From NCBI RefSeq assembly GCF_002243645.1, contig NZ_CP017704.1, forward strand, positions 3,118,001-3,182,000: a stretch of 64,000 nt of DNA. The letters run 5' to 3'. This DNA is from Peribacillus simplex NBRC 15720 = DSM 1321 (GTDB lineage Bacteria > Bacillota > Bacilli > Bacillales > DSM-1321). The position numbers and the translations under genes were made by a program. Below the pieces are notes generated by a model. That model was not told the DNA's origin and did not search any database. It saw only the letters and a program-made list of their open reading frames with translations. Of this stretch, positions 1-10,055 are shown piece by piece. Every line of letters starts with the position of its first letter. Positions within the stretch are counted from its first letter, which is position 1.

Positions 1-88
1 AAATCATATGATAAAACTGGCAAATGATTTACTGATACTGTAAAATTGAGACTGTAAATTTCCGGATAAGAAAGGAATAAAAATATAG

Positions 89-1555
89 ATGAGTAAAAGG
101 CTTATTAATTATGGACAAGGGCAAATGGGGGAACAGCCGGAGGATAATACCGAGAAATTTAAGTCTTTCATGGAGAACAACCCGGACGCCATTTCCATTG
201 TTGATCTGGAAGGAAAGACCCTTCAAGTGAATGCAGCTTTTGAAGAGTTTTTCGGTTGGACGAATGATGAGCTCATAGGCATGCCGTTTCCAATTATTCC
301 TGATTTCTTGAAGGAGTCAGTCAATGAATTGCATGACCAAATTAAGTCAGGGGTACAAAAGAAAGGCTTTGAAACGGTCAGGATAAAGAAGGATGGACAG
401 TTAATCGATGTAAGCATCTCCCTGTTTAATATCCGCGATAATGAAAATGAACCGTGTGCATTGGTTTTCGTTTATCGGGATATCACGAATCAAAAACTTG
501 CTGAAGCTGCCTTGAAGGAAAGTGAGCAAAGGTATCGCAGTTTAGTGGAGGTGTCACCTGAAGCGATTTTTGTACATCGCAATGGGATCATCGAGTATAT
601 GAATCCCATGGGGGCAAAAATGCTTGGGATGGATAGTGTGGAAGATATTATCGGTAAATCGGTTTTTCAGTTCGTTCACCTGGAGTCCCGGGAAAGTGTA
701 CAAAAAAGAATCGAGATCATGAGGGACGATCATCAGGCGGTTGGTTTACTGGAACAAAAGTTCATTCGGCTTGACGGACAAGTATTTTATGGAGAAACAC
801 TCGGTCTTCCGATTATTTATAAAGGTCAACCAGCCATACAGGTATTCTGTAGGGATATTACGGAGCGTAAAAAGACCGAAGAGCTGCTCTGTAAATCCAA
901 TATGTTATCGGCGGTAGGACAGATGGCTGCAGGCATCGCACATGAAATTAGAAATCCATTAACTGCGGTCAAAGGATTTTTACAATTATTAAGAGAAGAC
1001 CCTGAGCAAAAGGACTATCTTGAAATGACGGTCAGTGAAGTTGAAAAAATCGAAACCCTTGCCAATGAATTTTTAAGTTTAGCAGAGCCTGAAGTGAAGG
1101 TTTGTGAATTCATTCAGCTTAACGATATATTGGATAGTGTGATTACGGTAGCCGAGTTTCAAGCGATTTTGAATGATGTTGAAATCATCAAGGAATATAA
1201 TATGGATTCGGCATCTGTCTTTGGCGAACCGAATCAGTTAAAACAAGTATTCACGAATGTCGTCAATAATGCGATAGAAGCCATGCCGAATGGCGGCAAA
1301 CTTCATATACAGTTAAACCATGAAGGAGACTCTGCAATGATCCGATTCATTGATCAAGGCTGCGGAATCTCAACTGAGCGCATGAAGCATCTAGGGCAGC
1401 CTTTTTATAGCACCTCTGAAAAAGGAACTGGGTTTGGGCTCATGGTCAGTACTAAAATAATCCATGAGCATAATGGGGAAATTCATTTCAGCAGCGAAGT
1501 GGGAGAAGGGACGATTGTAGATATCAGTCTCCCTATCAATGAAAGTTCACAATGA
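89..1555 (+). CDS. PAS-domain sensor histidine kinase (sporulation-kinase-like)
   Basis: Cytoplasmic two-component kinase of 488 residues with no membrane segment. Two PAS domains (about residues 25-135 and 143-258) precede a HisKA dimerisation domain whose H-box reads AHEIRNPLTAVKGF, placing the phospho-accepting His at residue 285. A HATPase domain follows, with an N-box (NVVNNAIEAM), a DQGCG motif and a GTGFGL glycine box. This H-box and PAS arrangement is typical of Bacillus kinases KinA, KinC and KinE, which feed the Spo0F/Spo0B phosphorelay. There is no adjacent response regulator, which also fits an orphan phosphorelay kinase. Which Kin protein it corresponds to cannot be settled by reading. 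The function as a histidine kinase is secure; the sporulation role is inference. Confidence 0.88.
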   Translation: MSKRLINYGQGQMGEQPEDNTEKFKSFMENNPDAISIVDLEGKTLQVNAAFEEFFGWTNDELIGMPFPIIPDFLKESVNELHDQIKSGVQKKGFETVRIKKDGQLIDVSISLFNIRDNENEPCALVFVYRDITNQKLAEAALKESEQRYRSLVEVSPEAIFVHRNGIIEYMNPMGAKMLGMDSVEDIIGKSVFQFVHLESRESVQKRIEIMRDDHQAVGLLEQKFIRLDGQVFYGETLGLPIIYKGQPAIQVFCRDITERKKTEELLCKSNMLSAVGQMAAGIAHEIRNPLTAVKGFLQLLREDPEQKDYLEMTVSEVEKIETLANEFLSLAEPEVKVCEFIQLNDILDSVITVAEFQAILNDVEIIKEYNMDSASVFGEPNQLKQVFTNVVNNAIEAMPNGGKLHIQLNHEGDSAMIRFIDQGCGISTERMKHLGQPFYSTSEKGTGFGLMVSTKIIHEHNGEIHFSSEVGEGTIVDISLPINESSQ

Positions 1556-1589
1556 AAAGTGACGAGAAGCCATGCTCTCGTCACTTTTT
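1555..1589. terminator. bidirectional terminator between convergent genes
   Basis: A 13-bp perfect inverted repeat (AAAAGTGACGAGA with an 8-nt loop) is flanked by A and T runs. It serves the kinase gene on the plus strand and the oxidoreductase on the minus strand. Confidence 0.85.
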
Positions 1590-1592
1590 GGT

Positions 1593-2585
1593 TTATAGCT
1601 TAACGATCGTTCTGCCTCTAGCTTCCCCTTTTAATAGGGTAGGAAGGACGTCAGGCAATTCTTTAAGTGTAATTTCCTGTTGAACGAGCTGTTCTAAATG
1701 ATCGAGTTTAAAGTCGGTAGCAAGGCGATGCCAAACTTTCAATCTTGTATCCATCGGGCAATTGACCGAATCGATCCCAAGTAGATTAACACCCCTTAGG
1801 ATGAATGGAAAGACAGTGGCAGGAAGGCTTGTACCAGCCGTTAATCCACTGACCGCAACAGCTCCGCCATACTTGATTTGGCTAAGGACCGACGCTAGCG
1901 GTTCACCGCCGACGGGATCCACCGCACCGCTCCACTTCTGTTTGCCCAGTGCCCGCAGCTTGCCATCATATACATCTTCCCGCGAGACAATAGTCTTCGC
2001 ACCGATTTCCTTCAAGTAACCATGTTCCGATTCTTTTCCAGTACTCGCTTCCACGGAATAGCCAAGTTTGGAAAGGATCGAGACAGCGAAACTGCCAACC
2101 CCGCCAGTTGCACCAGTGACGAGAATGCTCCCTTGCTCAGGGGTGAGGTTATTTTCTTCCAATCTCAGAACCGATAAGGCTGCAGTGAAACCGGCCGTAC
2201 CGATGATCATTGCCTCCTTCATTGTAAGGCCATCAGGAAGCGGGACGATCCACTCAGCCGGAACACGGGCAAATTGACTGTAGCCGCCGGATTGCGAAAC
2301 GCCAATCCCATAGGAGGTCGCAATGACTTCGTCCCCTTCTTTAAAGCGCGAATCCTCAGATGAAACGACGACACCAGCCATATCAATTCCCGGAACGATA
2401 GGATAGCTGCTGACAATGTTTCCATTAGGAATGCTGGCAAGGCTATCTTTATAGTTCACACCGGAATAATGGACACGGATGAGCACTTCGCCTTGAGGTA
2501 GATCATCAAGTGATAGTTGCTGAATGTTAACGGTGAATTGATCATCTTGCTTGTTCACGACTAATGCATCAAATTGCTGTATCAT
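1593..2585 (-). CDS. yhfP: YhdH/YhfP-family NAD(P)H quinone oxidoreductase (acrylyl-CoA reductase type)
   Basis: Medium-chain dehydrogenase/reductase of 330 residues. It has an N-terminal GroES-like domain (GVNYKDSLA near residue 43) and a Rossmann fold carrying VTGATGGVGSFAVSIL near residue 153. No zinc-ligand cysteine cluster is visible, as expected for the zinc-free quinone reductase branch. Length and the C-terminal GEARGRTIVKL ending match the YhdH/YhfP/AcuI family, whose characterised members reduce acrylyl-CoA to propionyl-CoA with NADPH. The gene stands alone, converging on the upstream kinase. The substrate in this organism is not shown by the sequence. Confidence 0.85.
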   Translation of the reverse strand: MIQQFDALVVNKQDDQFTVNIQQLSLDDLPQGEVLIRVHYSGVNYKDSLASIPNGNIVSSYPIVPGIDMAGVVVSSEDSRFKEGDEVIATSYGIGVSQSGGYSQFARVPAEWIVPLPDGLTMKEAMIIGTAGFTAALSVLRLEENNLTPEQGSILVTGATGGVGSFAVSILSKLGYSVEASTGKESEHGYLKEIGAKTIVSREDVYDGKLRALGKQKWSGAVDPVGGEPLASVLSQIKYGGAVAVSGLTAGTSLPATVFPFILRGVNLLGIDSVNCPMDTRLKVWHRLATDFKLDHLEQLVQQEITLKELPDVLPTLLKGEARGRTIVKL

Positions 2586-2747
2586 GGTTCTTTCCCCCTT
2601 TTAATAATGTATCTATCCCATTATAAAAGAAAAAATATCGGAATGTATAATGATACAATTCTAAATAAGTAGCGCTTGCTTTTCTTTCTGCTACTAAAAA
2701 TGGTACTATTAGATTTGATTCAGTTCATATTAAAGGAGATGTTTTAC

Positions 2748-3188
2748 ATGGCTAAAAAAGGATACATACTTATGGCAAATGGAGAAAAGATCGAATTCGA
2801 CCTTTTCCCGAACGAAGCACCGAACACAGTGGCTAACTTCGAAAACTTAGCAAATACAGGCTTTTATAATGGTGTAGTCTTTCACCGTGTCATCCCTGGT
2901 TTCGTAAGCCAAGGCGGAGATCCAACAGGTACAGGTGCAGGCGGAAGCGGCAAGCAAATCAAATGTGAAACAGAAGGCAACCCTCACAAACATGAGGCAG
3001 GAAGCCTATCGATGGCACATGCCGGAAAAGATACGGGCTCAAGCCAATTCTTTATCGTGCACGAACCACAACCGCATCTTAACGGTGTTCACACAGTATT
3101 CGGTAAAGTGACATCTGGACTTGAAACAGCCAAAGCTATGAAAAATGGCGACAAAATGGAAAAAGTAGAAGTTTTTGACGCTGAATGA
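2748..3188 (+). CDS. ppiB: peptidyl-prolyl cis-trans isomerase B (cyclophilin)
   Basis: Cyclophilin-type prolyl isomerase of 146 residues, close to the usual 143 for Bacillus PpiB. The catalytic Arg lies in [10 protein letters not shown] (R47), followed by the conserved [10 protein letters not shown] and SSQFFI segments. I chose the ATG at 2748 because AAGGAGATG lies just upstream; an in-frame ATG at 2676 lacks a ribosome binding site and would add a non-cyclophilin extension. The protein catalyses proline isomerisation during folding in the cytoplasm. It is monocistronic, with its own terminator directly after the stop codon. Confidence 0.95.
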   Translation: MAKKGYILMANGEKIEFDLFPNEAPNTVANFENLANTGFYNGVVFHRVIPGFVSQGGDPTGTGAGGSGKQIKCETEGNPHKHEAGSLSMAHAGKDTGSSQFFIVHEPQPHLNGVHTVFGKVTSGLETAKAMKNGDKMEKVEVFDAE

Positions 3189-3196
3189 TGAAAGCG

Positions 3197-3230
3197 AAAA
3201 GAGGGGGCATTATGCTCCCTCTTTTTTTTT
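3197..3230 (+). terminator. ppiB terminator
   Basis: Stem AGAGGGGGCAT/ATGCTCCCTCT followed by a run of ten T, nine bases after the ppiB stop codon. Confidence 0.9.
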
Positions 3231-3289
3231 GCCATATCCATGGAGGCATTTTTTGCGAAAACCGGGGGAATATAGAGTCACTTTGGTGT

Positions 3290-3454
3290 AATGCTTTCAG
3301 TGAAACGGCGTTTAACACAGATGATCCCATTCATATCAATTTTCTCGAAAATTACATTTGACATGATATCCTCGTTAACCGCTTGGTTAAAAAGGATGAA
3401 GAAGATGCCGAGAAATGGATTTCAAGCGAAAGAGACCGTTTTTTCTCCTTATAG
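3290..3454 (+). pseudogene. relic of an unrecognised gene, with an internal TGA
   Basis: One reading frame encodes AFSETAFNTDDPIHINF and, after a TGA at 3359, continues as a charged stretch ending DAEKWISSERDRFFSL before TAG at 3452. A strong terminator follows within 5 bases, as expected behind a real gene. The composition looks coding, but there is no start codon with a ribosome binding site and no family I recognise. It is probably the C-terminal remnant of a deleted gene. A chance frame is possible. Confidence 0.35.
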
Positions 3455-3457
3455 ATT

Positions 3458-3502
3458 AAAAAAAGCTGATAACCCCATATGCCGGGGATATCAGCTTTTT
3501 TA
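3458..3502. terminator. bidirectional terminator
   Basis: Stem AAAAAAGCTGAT...ATCAGCTTTTTT with an inner CCCC/GGGG pairing. It terminates the minus-strand gene at 3518 and probably ended the relic at 3290-3454. Confidence 0.85.
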
Positions 3503-3517
3503 TTTTTTGTACCAGAG

Positions 3518-3871
3518 TCATTCGGATAGAAGGGTTTTAGGAAATCTAATGGCCGTGGGCAAGTTGGAATTATCTCGATAAGACCTGTAAGACACAATCG
3601 TATGGTTATGCGCTTGAACATCCAACTGGAGAACCTGTGAGCTTTTCATTTCCAAATAATACGTAACGTCTTCTTTTTGTAAATGATAAAAAGAAAAAGG
3701 TATTCCTAAAAGGTCCTTGCTGATTAGTTTTGTTTCAGGCTGATTGATGATTCGCTCACTCAATTCCGCTATCGTAACAGAGGTTGTTCCTGTAATGGCT
3801 GTTATTTTTTCTTTTGCATAGTCGACTGCATGACTGAAGGTGACAGCAATATTCTTCAAGATTCCGTTCAT
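3518..3871 (-). CDS. conserved hypothetical protein, 117 aa
   Basis: Soluble protein of 117 residues, start supported by AAAGGAG 8-9 bases upstream of the ATG. The first half is helical and amphipathic (NIAVTFSHAVDYAKEKI) and the second half is predicted beta-rich (VLQLDVQAHNHTIVSYRSYR). There is no signal peptide, membrane segment or cysteine. I do not recognise a family and propose no function. The gene stands alone, with a bidirectional terminator at its 3' end. Confidence 0.7.
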   Translation of the reverse strand: MNGILKNIAVTFSHAVDYAKEKITAITGTTSVTIAELSERIINQPETKLISKDLLGIPFSFYHLQKEDVTYYLEMKSSQVLQLDVQAHNHTIVSYRSYRDNSNLPTAIRFPKTLLSE

Positions 3872-4052
3872 GGGGGGTCTCCTTTTAATTAGGCTTTGTT
3901 TGTAGTATGGTACGTGGCTAATGCTTTATGCAAAAAAATACGCAATGATGATATAGAATTGTCCGTTTTTGAACATGATTAAGAAGTGTGCAACGAAATC
4001 AATAAAAGGACAAACAAGGAAGGACAGAGAAAATGTCAATGAAGGTCAAAGC

Positions 4053-5288
4053 ATGAAGAATAAAAAAATATATTGGGGTCTGTTCCTTATCGCAATCCTC
4101 GCTTTTTCAGTGGTGTTCATTCAGTTGAATATGGATGTGAATTCCAGAGCGGAAAAAGGGAAAGATGCCGATGTGGATAGTCATGAAAAAATAGAAAAAT
4201 TGCTGAAAGAAATGACGCTTGAAGAAAAAATCGGACAGCTTATGATGGTTGGTTTCAAGGGAACTGAAAAGAGCAGTGAAATTACAGAGCTTATCGAACA
4301 AAAACATATAGGGGGCGTCATTTATTTTGACCGTAATATGAAATCCCCTAAACAAGTGGCCAGGTTATCCAATTCGCTTCAACAAACGGCCGATCAAAGT
4401 ACACATTCGCTTCCGTTGATGGTGGCCATCGATCAGGAAGGCGGGGACATCATCAGGATGAAGGAACGGGTATCGCCCCTCCCTGCACAACAGGACATTG
4501 GAAAAAATGCATCTGTTGAGGACATATACAAAGTGGCCAAATTGAATGGGACAGAACTGGGCTCCATGGGGATTAACATTAATTTCGCCCCTGTACTTGA
4601 TCTATCGAAAACGGACAAGCGTTCATTTGGGCAAGATCCGGAAAAGGTTTATCAATACGGAAAGAAAGCCATTCAAGGATTGAACGATGTATCGATAACT
4701 GGTGCACTGAAGCACTTTCCAGGAAACGGACGCAGCGAAATCGATCCGCATGTCGAAACATCTTCCGTGGAGGCAAACCAACTTGATCTGGAAAACTCGG
4801 ATATTTATCCTTTCAAGCAAATCATAAGTGAAATGGATAACCAAAAGTTTTTCGTGATGGTGACCCACATTAAATATCCAGCCTATGATAAAGAAAAACC
4901 AGCAAGCCTTTCTAAAATCATCATAGAGGACCTACTTCGGGGGAAACTCAAATATGAAGGACTAGTCGTTACCGACGATTTGGAAATGGGTGCTGTGAAC
5001 AAGTATTTCTCCTATGAAGATATGGGGAAGCAGGCAATCCTTGCAGGAGCTGATTTATTACTTGTCTGTCATGAATATTCCCATGAGCTTGAGGTATATA
5101 ACGGATTACTGCAAGCAGTAAAGGCAGGGGAAGTTCCAATGGATAGAATAAACGAGTCAGTGAAAAGAGTGCTGACATATAAACTTAACAATATGAAGCA
5201 AACGAAAGCTGACCCGGACCAAGCTGAAAAAGTCGTGAAAAATCCCGAAAGCATAAAGTATATCGAAAGCCTGAGCGAGGATAAATAA
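4053..5288 (+). CDS. nagZ: membrane-anchored glycoside hydrolase family 3 beta-N-acetylglucosaminidase (NagZ-like)
   Basis: Enzyme of 411 residues with an N-terminal hydrophobic anchor (residues 6-24) and no lipobox Cys, so probably tethered outside the membrane. The GH3 barrel shows LEEKIGQLMMVGF, VAIDQEGG, ALKHFPGNG with K220-H221, the DPH signature of bacterial NagZ, and VVTDDLEMGAV holding the nucleophile Asp (D308). NagZ enzymes remove N-acetylglucosamine from muropeptides in cell-wall recycling. The Bacillus subtilis enzyme is longer, with an extra C-terminal domain; this is a single-domain form. The chosen start is the ATG immediately before the KNKK anchor; an upstream in-frame ATG at 3969 would place an unlikely basic extension before the anchor. 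Confidence 0.88.
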   Translation: MKNKKIYWGLFLIAILAFSVVFIQLNMDVNSRAEKGKDADVDSHEKIEKLLKEMTLEEKIGQLMMVGFKGTEKSSEITELIEQKHIGGVIYFDRNMKSPKQVARLSNSLQQTADQSTHSLPLMVAIDQEGGDIIRMKERVSPLPAQQDIGKNASVEDIYKVAKLNGTELGSMGININFAPVLDLSKTDKRSFGQDPEKVYQYGKKAIQGLNDVSITGALKHFPGNGRSEIDPHVETSSVEANQLDLENSDIYPFKQIISEMDNQKFFVMVTHIKYPAYDKEKPASLSKIIIEDLLRGKLKYEGLVVTDDLEMGAVNKYFSYEDMGKQAILAGADLLLVCHEYSHELEVYNGLLQAVKAGEVPMDRINESVKRVLTYKLNNMKQTKADPDQAEKVVKNPESIKYIESLSEDK

Positions 5289-5379
5289 AAGCGAAACCAA
5301 TCTCTCAAAAGGATGCTTTTGTTTAAATCAGCTGATAGAGGGAATACTATATATGACTAACTTGAAGGAGGAAACTAAC

Positions 5380-5568
5380 ATGCCATCAAACAAAATGCTT
5401 GGAACCGTCCTGATAGGAGCAGCCGCATTCTTAATGCGCAATAAGAAAACCCGTGAAAAAACCATGGGTCAAATAAGATCCTTGGCCACACCAGAAACCA
5501 TTGATAAGGTTAAGAGCCAATTCCAATCAATAACCAAAACAAAATCAAGTAACCCATCCGTACGTTAA
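5380..5568 (+). CDS. small basic hypothetical protein, 62 aa
   Basis: Start chosen at the ATG preceded by GAAGGAGGAAACTAAC, a near-perfect ribosome binding site. The protein has a short hydrophobic stretch (LGTVLIGAAAFLM, residues 6-18) followed by a basic, polar tail (KKTREKTMGQIRSL). It resembles small membrane-associated proteins of unknown role in Bacillus. It sits downstream of nagZ with its own terminator. I assign no function. Confidence 0.7.
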   Translation: MPSNKMLGTVLIGAAAFLMRNKKTREKTMGQIRSLATPETIDKVKSQFQSITKTKSSNPSVR

Positions 5569-5576
5569 GGTGAAAT

Positions 5577-5611
5577 AACCCCATTAAGTTGTTCTTAATG
5601 GGGCTTTTTTT
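5577..5611 (+). terminator. terminator
   Basis: AACCCCATTAAG-TTGT-TCTTAATGGGG hairpin followed by seven T, after the 62-aa gene. Confidence 0.9.
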
Positions 5612-5694
5612 GTTGCTTAACATCCTATTGGTAAACAATTAAAACGATTAAAATCCAGCAGTGAATTCATCAAGCCGGTGAAGGGAAAAAGGAA

Positions 5695-5753
5695 AAGCAC
5701 CCGATTCTTTCGAAAAACCTTGGACAGGTTTTCAAAAGTACAAGTGCTTTCAT
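5695..5753 (-). terminator. terminator of the SET-domain gene
   Basis: Long imperfect hairpin on the minus strand: AAAGCAC pairs with GTGCTTT across an inner AAAACCT/AGGTTTTT stem, followed by a CTTTTT tract. Confidence 0.6.
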
Positions 5754-5769
5754 GAATGATCAATGATCA

Positions 5770-6177
5770 TTAAGCTTCTTCTTCACCGTCATCTTCTTTA
5801 TTGAACCAAAGCGGATCCTCATTATCGACTTCACCATTATAATTAATCAGGATTTCTTCTCCTGCTTTTATGTCGGTGTAAGCAAAGAAATCAAACGTAT
5901 GATTCTTGAAGTTTATGTCATACGTAGCGTTGGGTGTATAAGAATGATTAAACAGCATGCCATAACCTAAAAGCATGGCAGTATGGTTAATTCCATATTC
6001 AAACGCATAATCAGCCAGCAATGTCTTCTCTATGAAAACATGCTCCTCGTTTGGATAAGCAATGACAGGTGCCTCATGCAAAAGCTCACCTTTTTTAATA
6101 TCTCGTGTTGCGAATACGCCTCTATTGAACTCACCATCACTGAGTGTGGAAGTTTTAACTTCAATCATGTTCGTCAC
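5770..6177 (-). CDS. SET domain-containing protein
   Basis: Protein of 135 residues that is essentially one compact SET fold: RGVFATRDIKKGELL near residue 19, LFNHSYTPNATY near residue 75 (the NHS/xPN cofactor-binding signature) and the C-terminal GEEILINYN motif. SET domains are S-adenosylmethionine-dependent lysine methyltransferases; small bacterial versions occur widely in Bacillus and have few proven substrates. The C-terminal end is strongly acidic (EDDGEEEA). It is monocistronic. The family is clear, the substrate is unknown, and enzymatic activity is an inference. Confidence 0.85.
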   Translation of the reverse strand: MTNMIEVKTSTLSDGEFNRGVFATRDIKKGELLHEAPVIAYPNEEHVFIEKTLLADYAFEYGINHTAMLLGYGMLFNHSYTPNATYDINFKNHTFDFFAYTDIKAGEEILINYNGEVDNEDPLWFNKEDDGEEEA

Positions 6178-6332
6178 CTACTTGTTCTATTCAATATAGT
6201 CCAGATCATCTAAGCTTGACAGTTAATAAGGAGAAAAGCAACTATTTTACGGAATTAATCATTTTTAGCAAACAACAGGATTATTTTTTATTGATGCTCT
6301 ACCTCTACCGTAGGACGGAATTCTGCACATGA

Positions 6333-6416
6333 AGGCCGAAAAAAGGTAGCGAACGGCCAAAATAATCCTCAGAGGGTCGAAAAAAGGTAGTGATGGTTCG
6401 AATAAATCCTCAGAAG
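6333..6416. repeat. two tandem copies of a ~41-bp intergenic repeat
   Basis: Two imperfect units, each containing CGAAAAAAGGTAG followed by AATCCTCAGA, lie head to tail. A third related copy begins at about 13181. The stretch 6214-6590 otherwise holds no gene that I can support. Confidence 0.55.
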
Positions 6417-6851
6417 GACGAAAGCAGACCATCTTCGTGGAGCGGGAAGCACCATCATGAAGGAATATAGTATAACCTGTGAGTCCGATTTTTACTGTTT
6501 ATTATGATGTATCGGAAAATCCATTGTTATTCCAAGATGAATGTGAATAATTGGTTTATCCATTACAATACATAAGAAACTCCTATGACGGCGCTCCTCG
6601 CCGCCACCATCTACTACGAAAATCTAAACTCAAAATAGAGTCTAACCCTTTAACTCCTTGACGATAATGGATGATAACAATACAACCAGGCTGAACTTTT
6701 TTTGGTGGATCTTAAGGAAGATACCCTGTATAAGAAACTGGTTGTGACAGTATTGAAGAACCATTTAGTGTACTGCTAGTACGTATACAAAAATTTTTGT
6801 AACAAATCTCCTGTCATATGTATTGTTAATTTTTTTTGAGGTGATTCTCCT

Positions 6852-7799
6852 ATGGAAGCAATGATTGAACGGTGTGCTGGCCTAGATGTACACCAAGAAA
6901 CAGTAGTAGCCTGTGTATTATTTGGTCCATTAGATAAAAAGCCAAAAACCTCTATTGAAACGTTTTCAACTACAACAACGGGACTCTTGGCTTTAAGTGA
7001 TTGGCTAGCTACCCTTCAGGTATCCGATATTGTGATGGAAAGTACCGGAGTCTATTGGAAACCAATATGGAATATACTTGAGGGTTCTTTTCACCTTGTT
7101 CTTGCCAATGCCAGACATGTCAAAAATGTTCCAGGTCGTAAAACTGATGTGAAAGATGCCGAATGGCTTGCCAAGCTTCTAAGATGTGGACTTATTGAAA
7201 GTAATTTTGTTCCACCGGAGGATATTCGTGATTTACGAGATCTTACTCGTTATCGAAAAAAATTGATTCATCATCGCACTTCAGAGCAGAATCGCATTCA
7301 CAAAATTCTTCAAGATGCTAATATCAAGCTAACATCCGTATTATCAGACATTTTTGGTGTATCGGGACGCCGTATCCTTGAAGCGATTCTAAACGGTGAA
7401 AAAATAGAGACCGATGGTCTTCGAAAAATGGTGGATTGGCGAACAAAAGCAAGTATTACTGACATTGCAAATGCAATTAATGGTCGTATTCGCCGTCATC
7501 ACCGTGATATGTTGCGTTACCATTGGGAGCATATGAGTTATTTAGAAAAAGCCATAGAAGAATTGGAAAAACAAATCGATCAACTCCTGTCCCCATATCG
7601 TAAGGAAGTAGAATTATTGGATGGTATACCTGGTGTTAACAAAGCTGCCGCAGCTACTTTTATTGCAGAGATGGGCGTTGATATGTCCGTATTTAAGTCG
7701 GCTAAACATCTTGCCTCTTGGGCTGGTGTGAGTCCCGGAAATTACGAAAGTGCTGGTAAAAAAAAACGAGTAAAACCACACAAGGTAACAAAGCTTTGA
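6852..7799 (+). CDS. IS110-family transposase, N-terminal part (frame 1 of a split gene)
   Basis: DEDD-type transposase of 315 residues before an early stop. The RuvC-like catalytic residues are present: D12 in GLDVH, E63 in VMESTGVYW, D99 and D102 in RKTDVKDAEW. A coiled-coil linker follows (about 205-245) and then the Tnp domain (LLDGIPGVNKAAAATFIAEM, SWAGVSPGNYESAGKKK). After a run of nine A at 7758-7766 the frame leaves the family consensus and ends 14 codons after the run. The ATG has GAGGTGATTCTCCT upstream. The remainder is encoded one frame back in the next entry, so the protein as read is truncated unless slippage occurs. Confidence 0.85.
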   Translation: MEAMIERCAGLDVHQETVVACVLFGPLDKKPKTSIETFSTTTTGLLALSDWLATLQVSDIVMESTGVYWKPIWNILEGSFHLVLANARHVKNVPGRKTDVKDAEWLAKLLRCGLIESNFVPPEDIRDLRDLTRYRKKLIHHRTSEQNRIHKILQDANIKLTSVLSDIFGVSGRRILEAILNGEKIETDGLRKMVDWRTKASITDIANAINGRIRRHHRDMLRYHWEHMSYLEKAIEELEKQIDQLLSPYRKEVELLDGIPGVNKAAAATFIAEMGVDMSVFKSAKHLASWAGVSPGNYESAGKKKRVKPHKVTKL

Positions 7800-8083
7800 A
7801 AACGATGGCTGTAGAGTGTGTACTAGCGACATCAAGGCAAAATAATCGAATTGCTTCACATCGAAAAAGGATTACCAAACGCCAGGGAAAAATGAAGGGA
7901 CGAATCGCTTCTGCTCATTTACTATTAACGATCGCTTATAACATCTTAAAAACAGGAGAACCCTATCATGAACTAGGTTCAAATTACCTTGAAGAAAAAC
8001 AAAATAACAAAGAATTAAAAATGATCGAATACCTAAAAAAGAAAGGCTATACAATCGCTCCATCTGAACAACAAACTGCATAA
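7796..8083 (+). CDS. IS110-family transposase, C-terminal part (frame 2 of a split gene)
   Basis: Reading from the A-run at 7766 in the -1 frame gives TSKTTQGNKALKTMAVEC and continues through the typical IS110 C-terminus (IASHRKRITKRQGKMKGRIA, LLLTIAYNILKTGEPYHELG) to the stop at 8083. The first ATG in this frame is at 7796, but no ribosome binding site precedes it. This segment is therefore the C-terminal quarter of the upstream transposase. A single added A, or a -1 slip in the A9 run, would restore a protein of about 410 residues. Confidence 0.8.
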   Translation: MKTMAVECVLATSRQNNRIASHRKRITKRQGKMKGRIASAHLLLTIAYNILKTGEPYHELGSNYLEEKQNNKELKMIEYLKKKGYTIAPSEQQTA

Positions 8084-8180
8084 CCAGTTAATATAACGAT
8101 ATGGCACATTTACGTCCTTCAAAAAATTAGAATATGGTGGGCTTATTTTGTATGGCCTTTTACGAATATATTTTCATACA

Positions 8181-8215
8181 AAAAAAACCTCCGCTAGAAG
8201 TGAAGCTAGGGAGGT
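8181..8215 (-). terminator. nprE terminator
   Basis: On the minus strand ACCTCC(C)TAGCTTCACTTCTAGCGGAGGT forms a stem followed by a run of eight T. Confidence 0.85.
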
Positions 8216-8237
8216 GTCGTTCATATAGATAAAACTC

Positions 8238-9890
<1,653 letters not shown>

Positions 9891-10055
9891 TCATTTTCAC
9901 ATCGTTTCATATTATTATCAAATGGAGAAAACTCGCAAAAAATATGACATTTAAAGGAATAAAATGGAGAAAAATGGATTTTGATAGAAATATTCTTTGA
10001 ATATATTCTTTTAGTAATATTTGGAATGTATTTAAATTGAACCAAATGAATAAAA

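Larger units (their letters stand above)
6590..8130 (+). mobile_element. IS110-family insertion sequence (ends approximate)
   Basis: The transposase genes at 6852-8083 are preceded by about 250 bases of non-coding, hairpin-rich DNA (for example GGCG-CTCCT-CGCC near 6592) and followed by a short 3' flank. A long left and short right non-coding end is the arrangement of the IS110 subgroup, in which the left end is known to encode a bridge RNA that guides recombination. IS110 elements lack terminal inverted repeats, so the boundaries given are estimates only. Confidence 0.6.

Noticed and set aside
3291..3581. 96-codon plus-strand open frame
   Set aside because: It runs through a terminator hairpin and the antisense of a well-supported gene; the coding-like signal there is in a different frame (the relic at 3290-3454).
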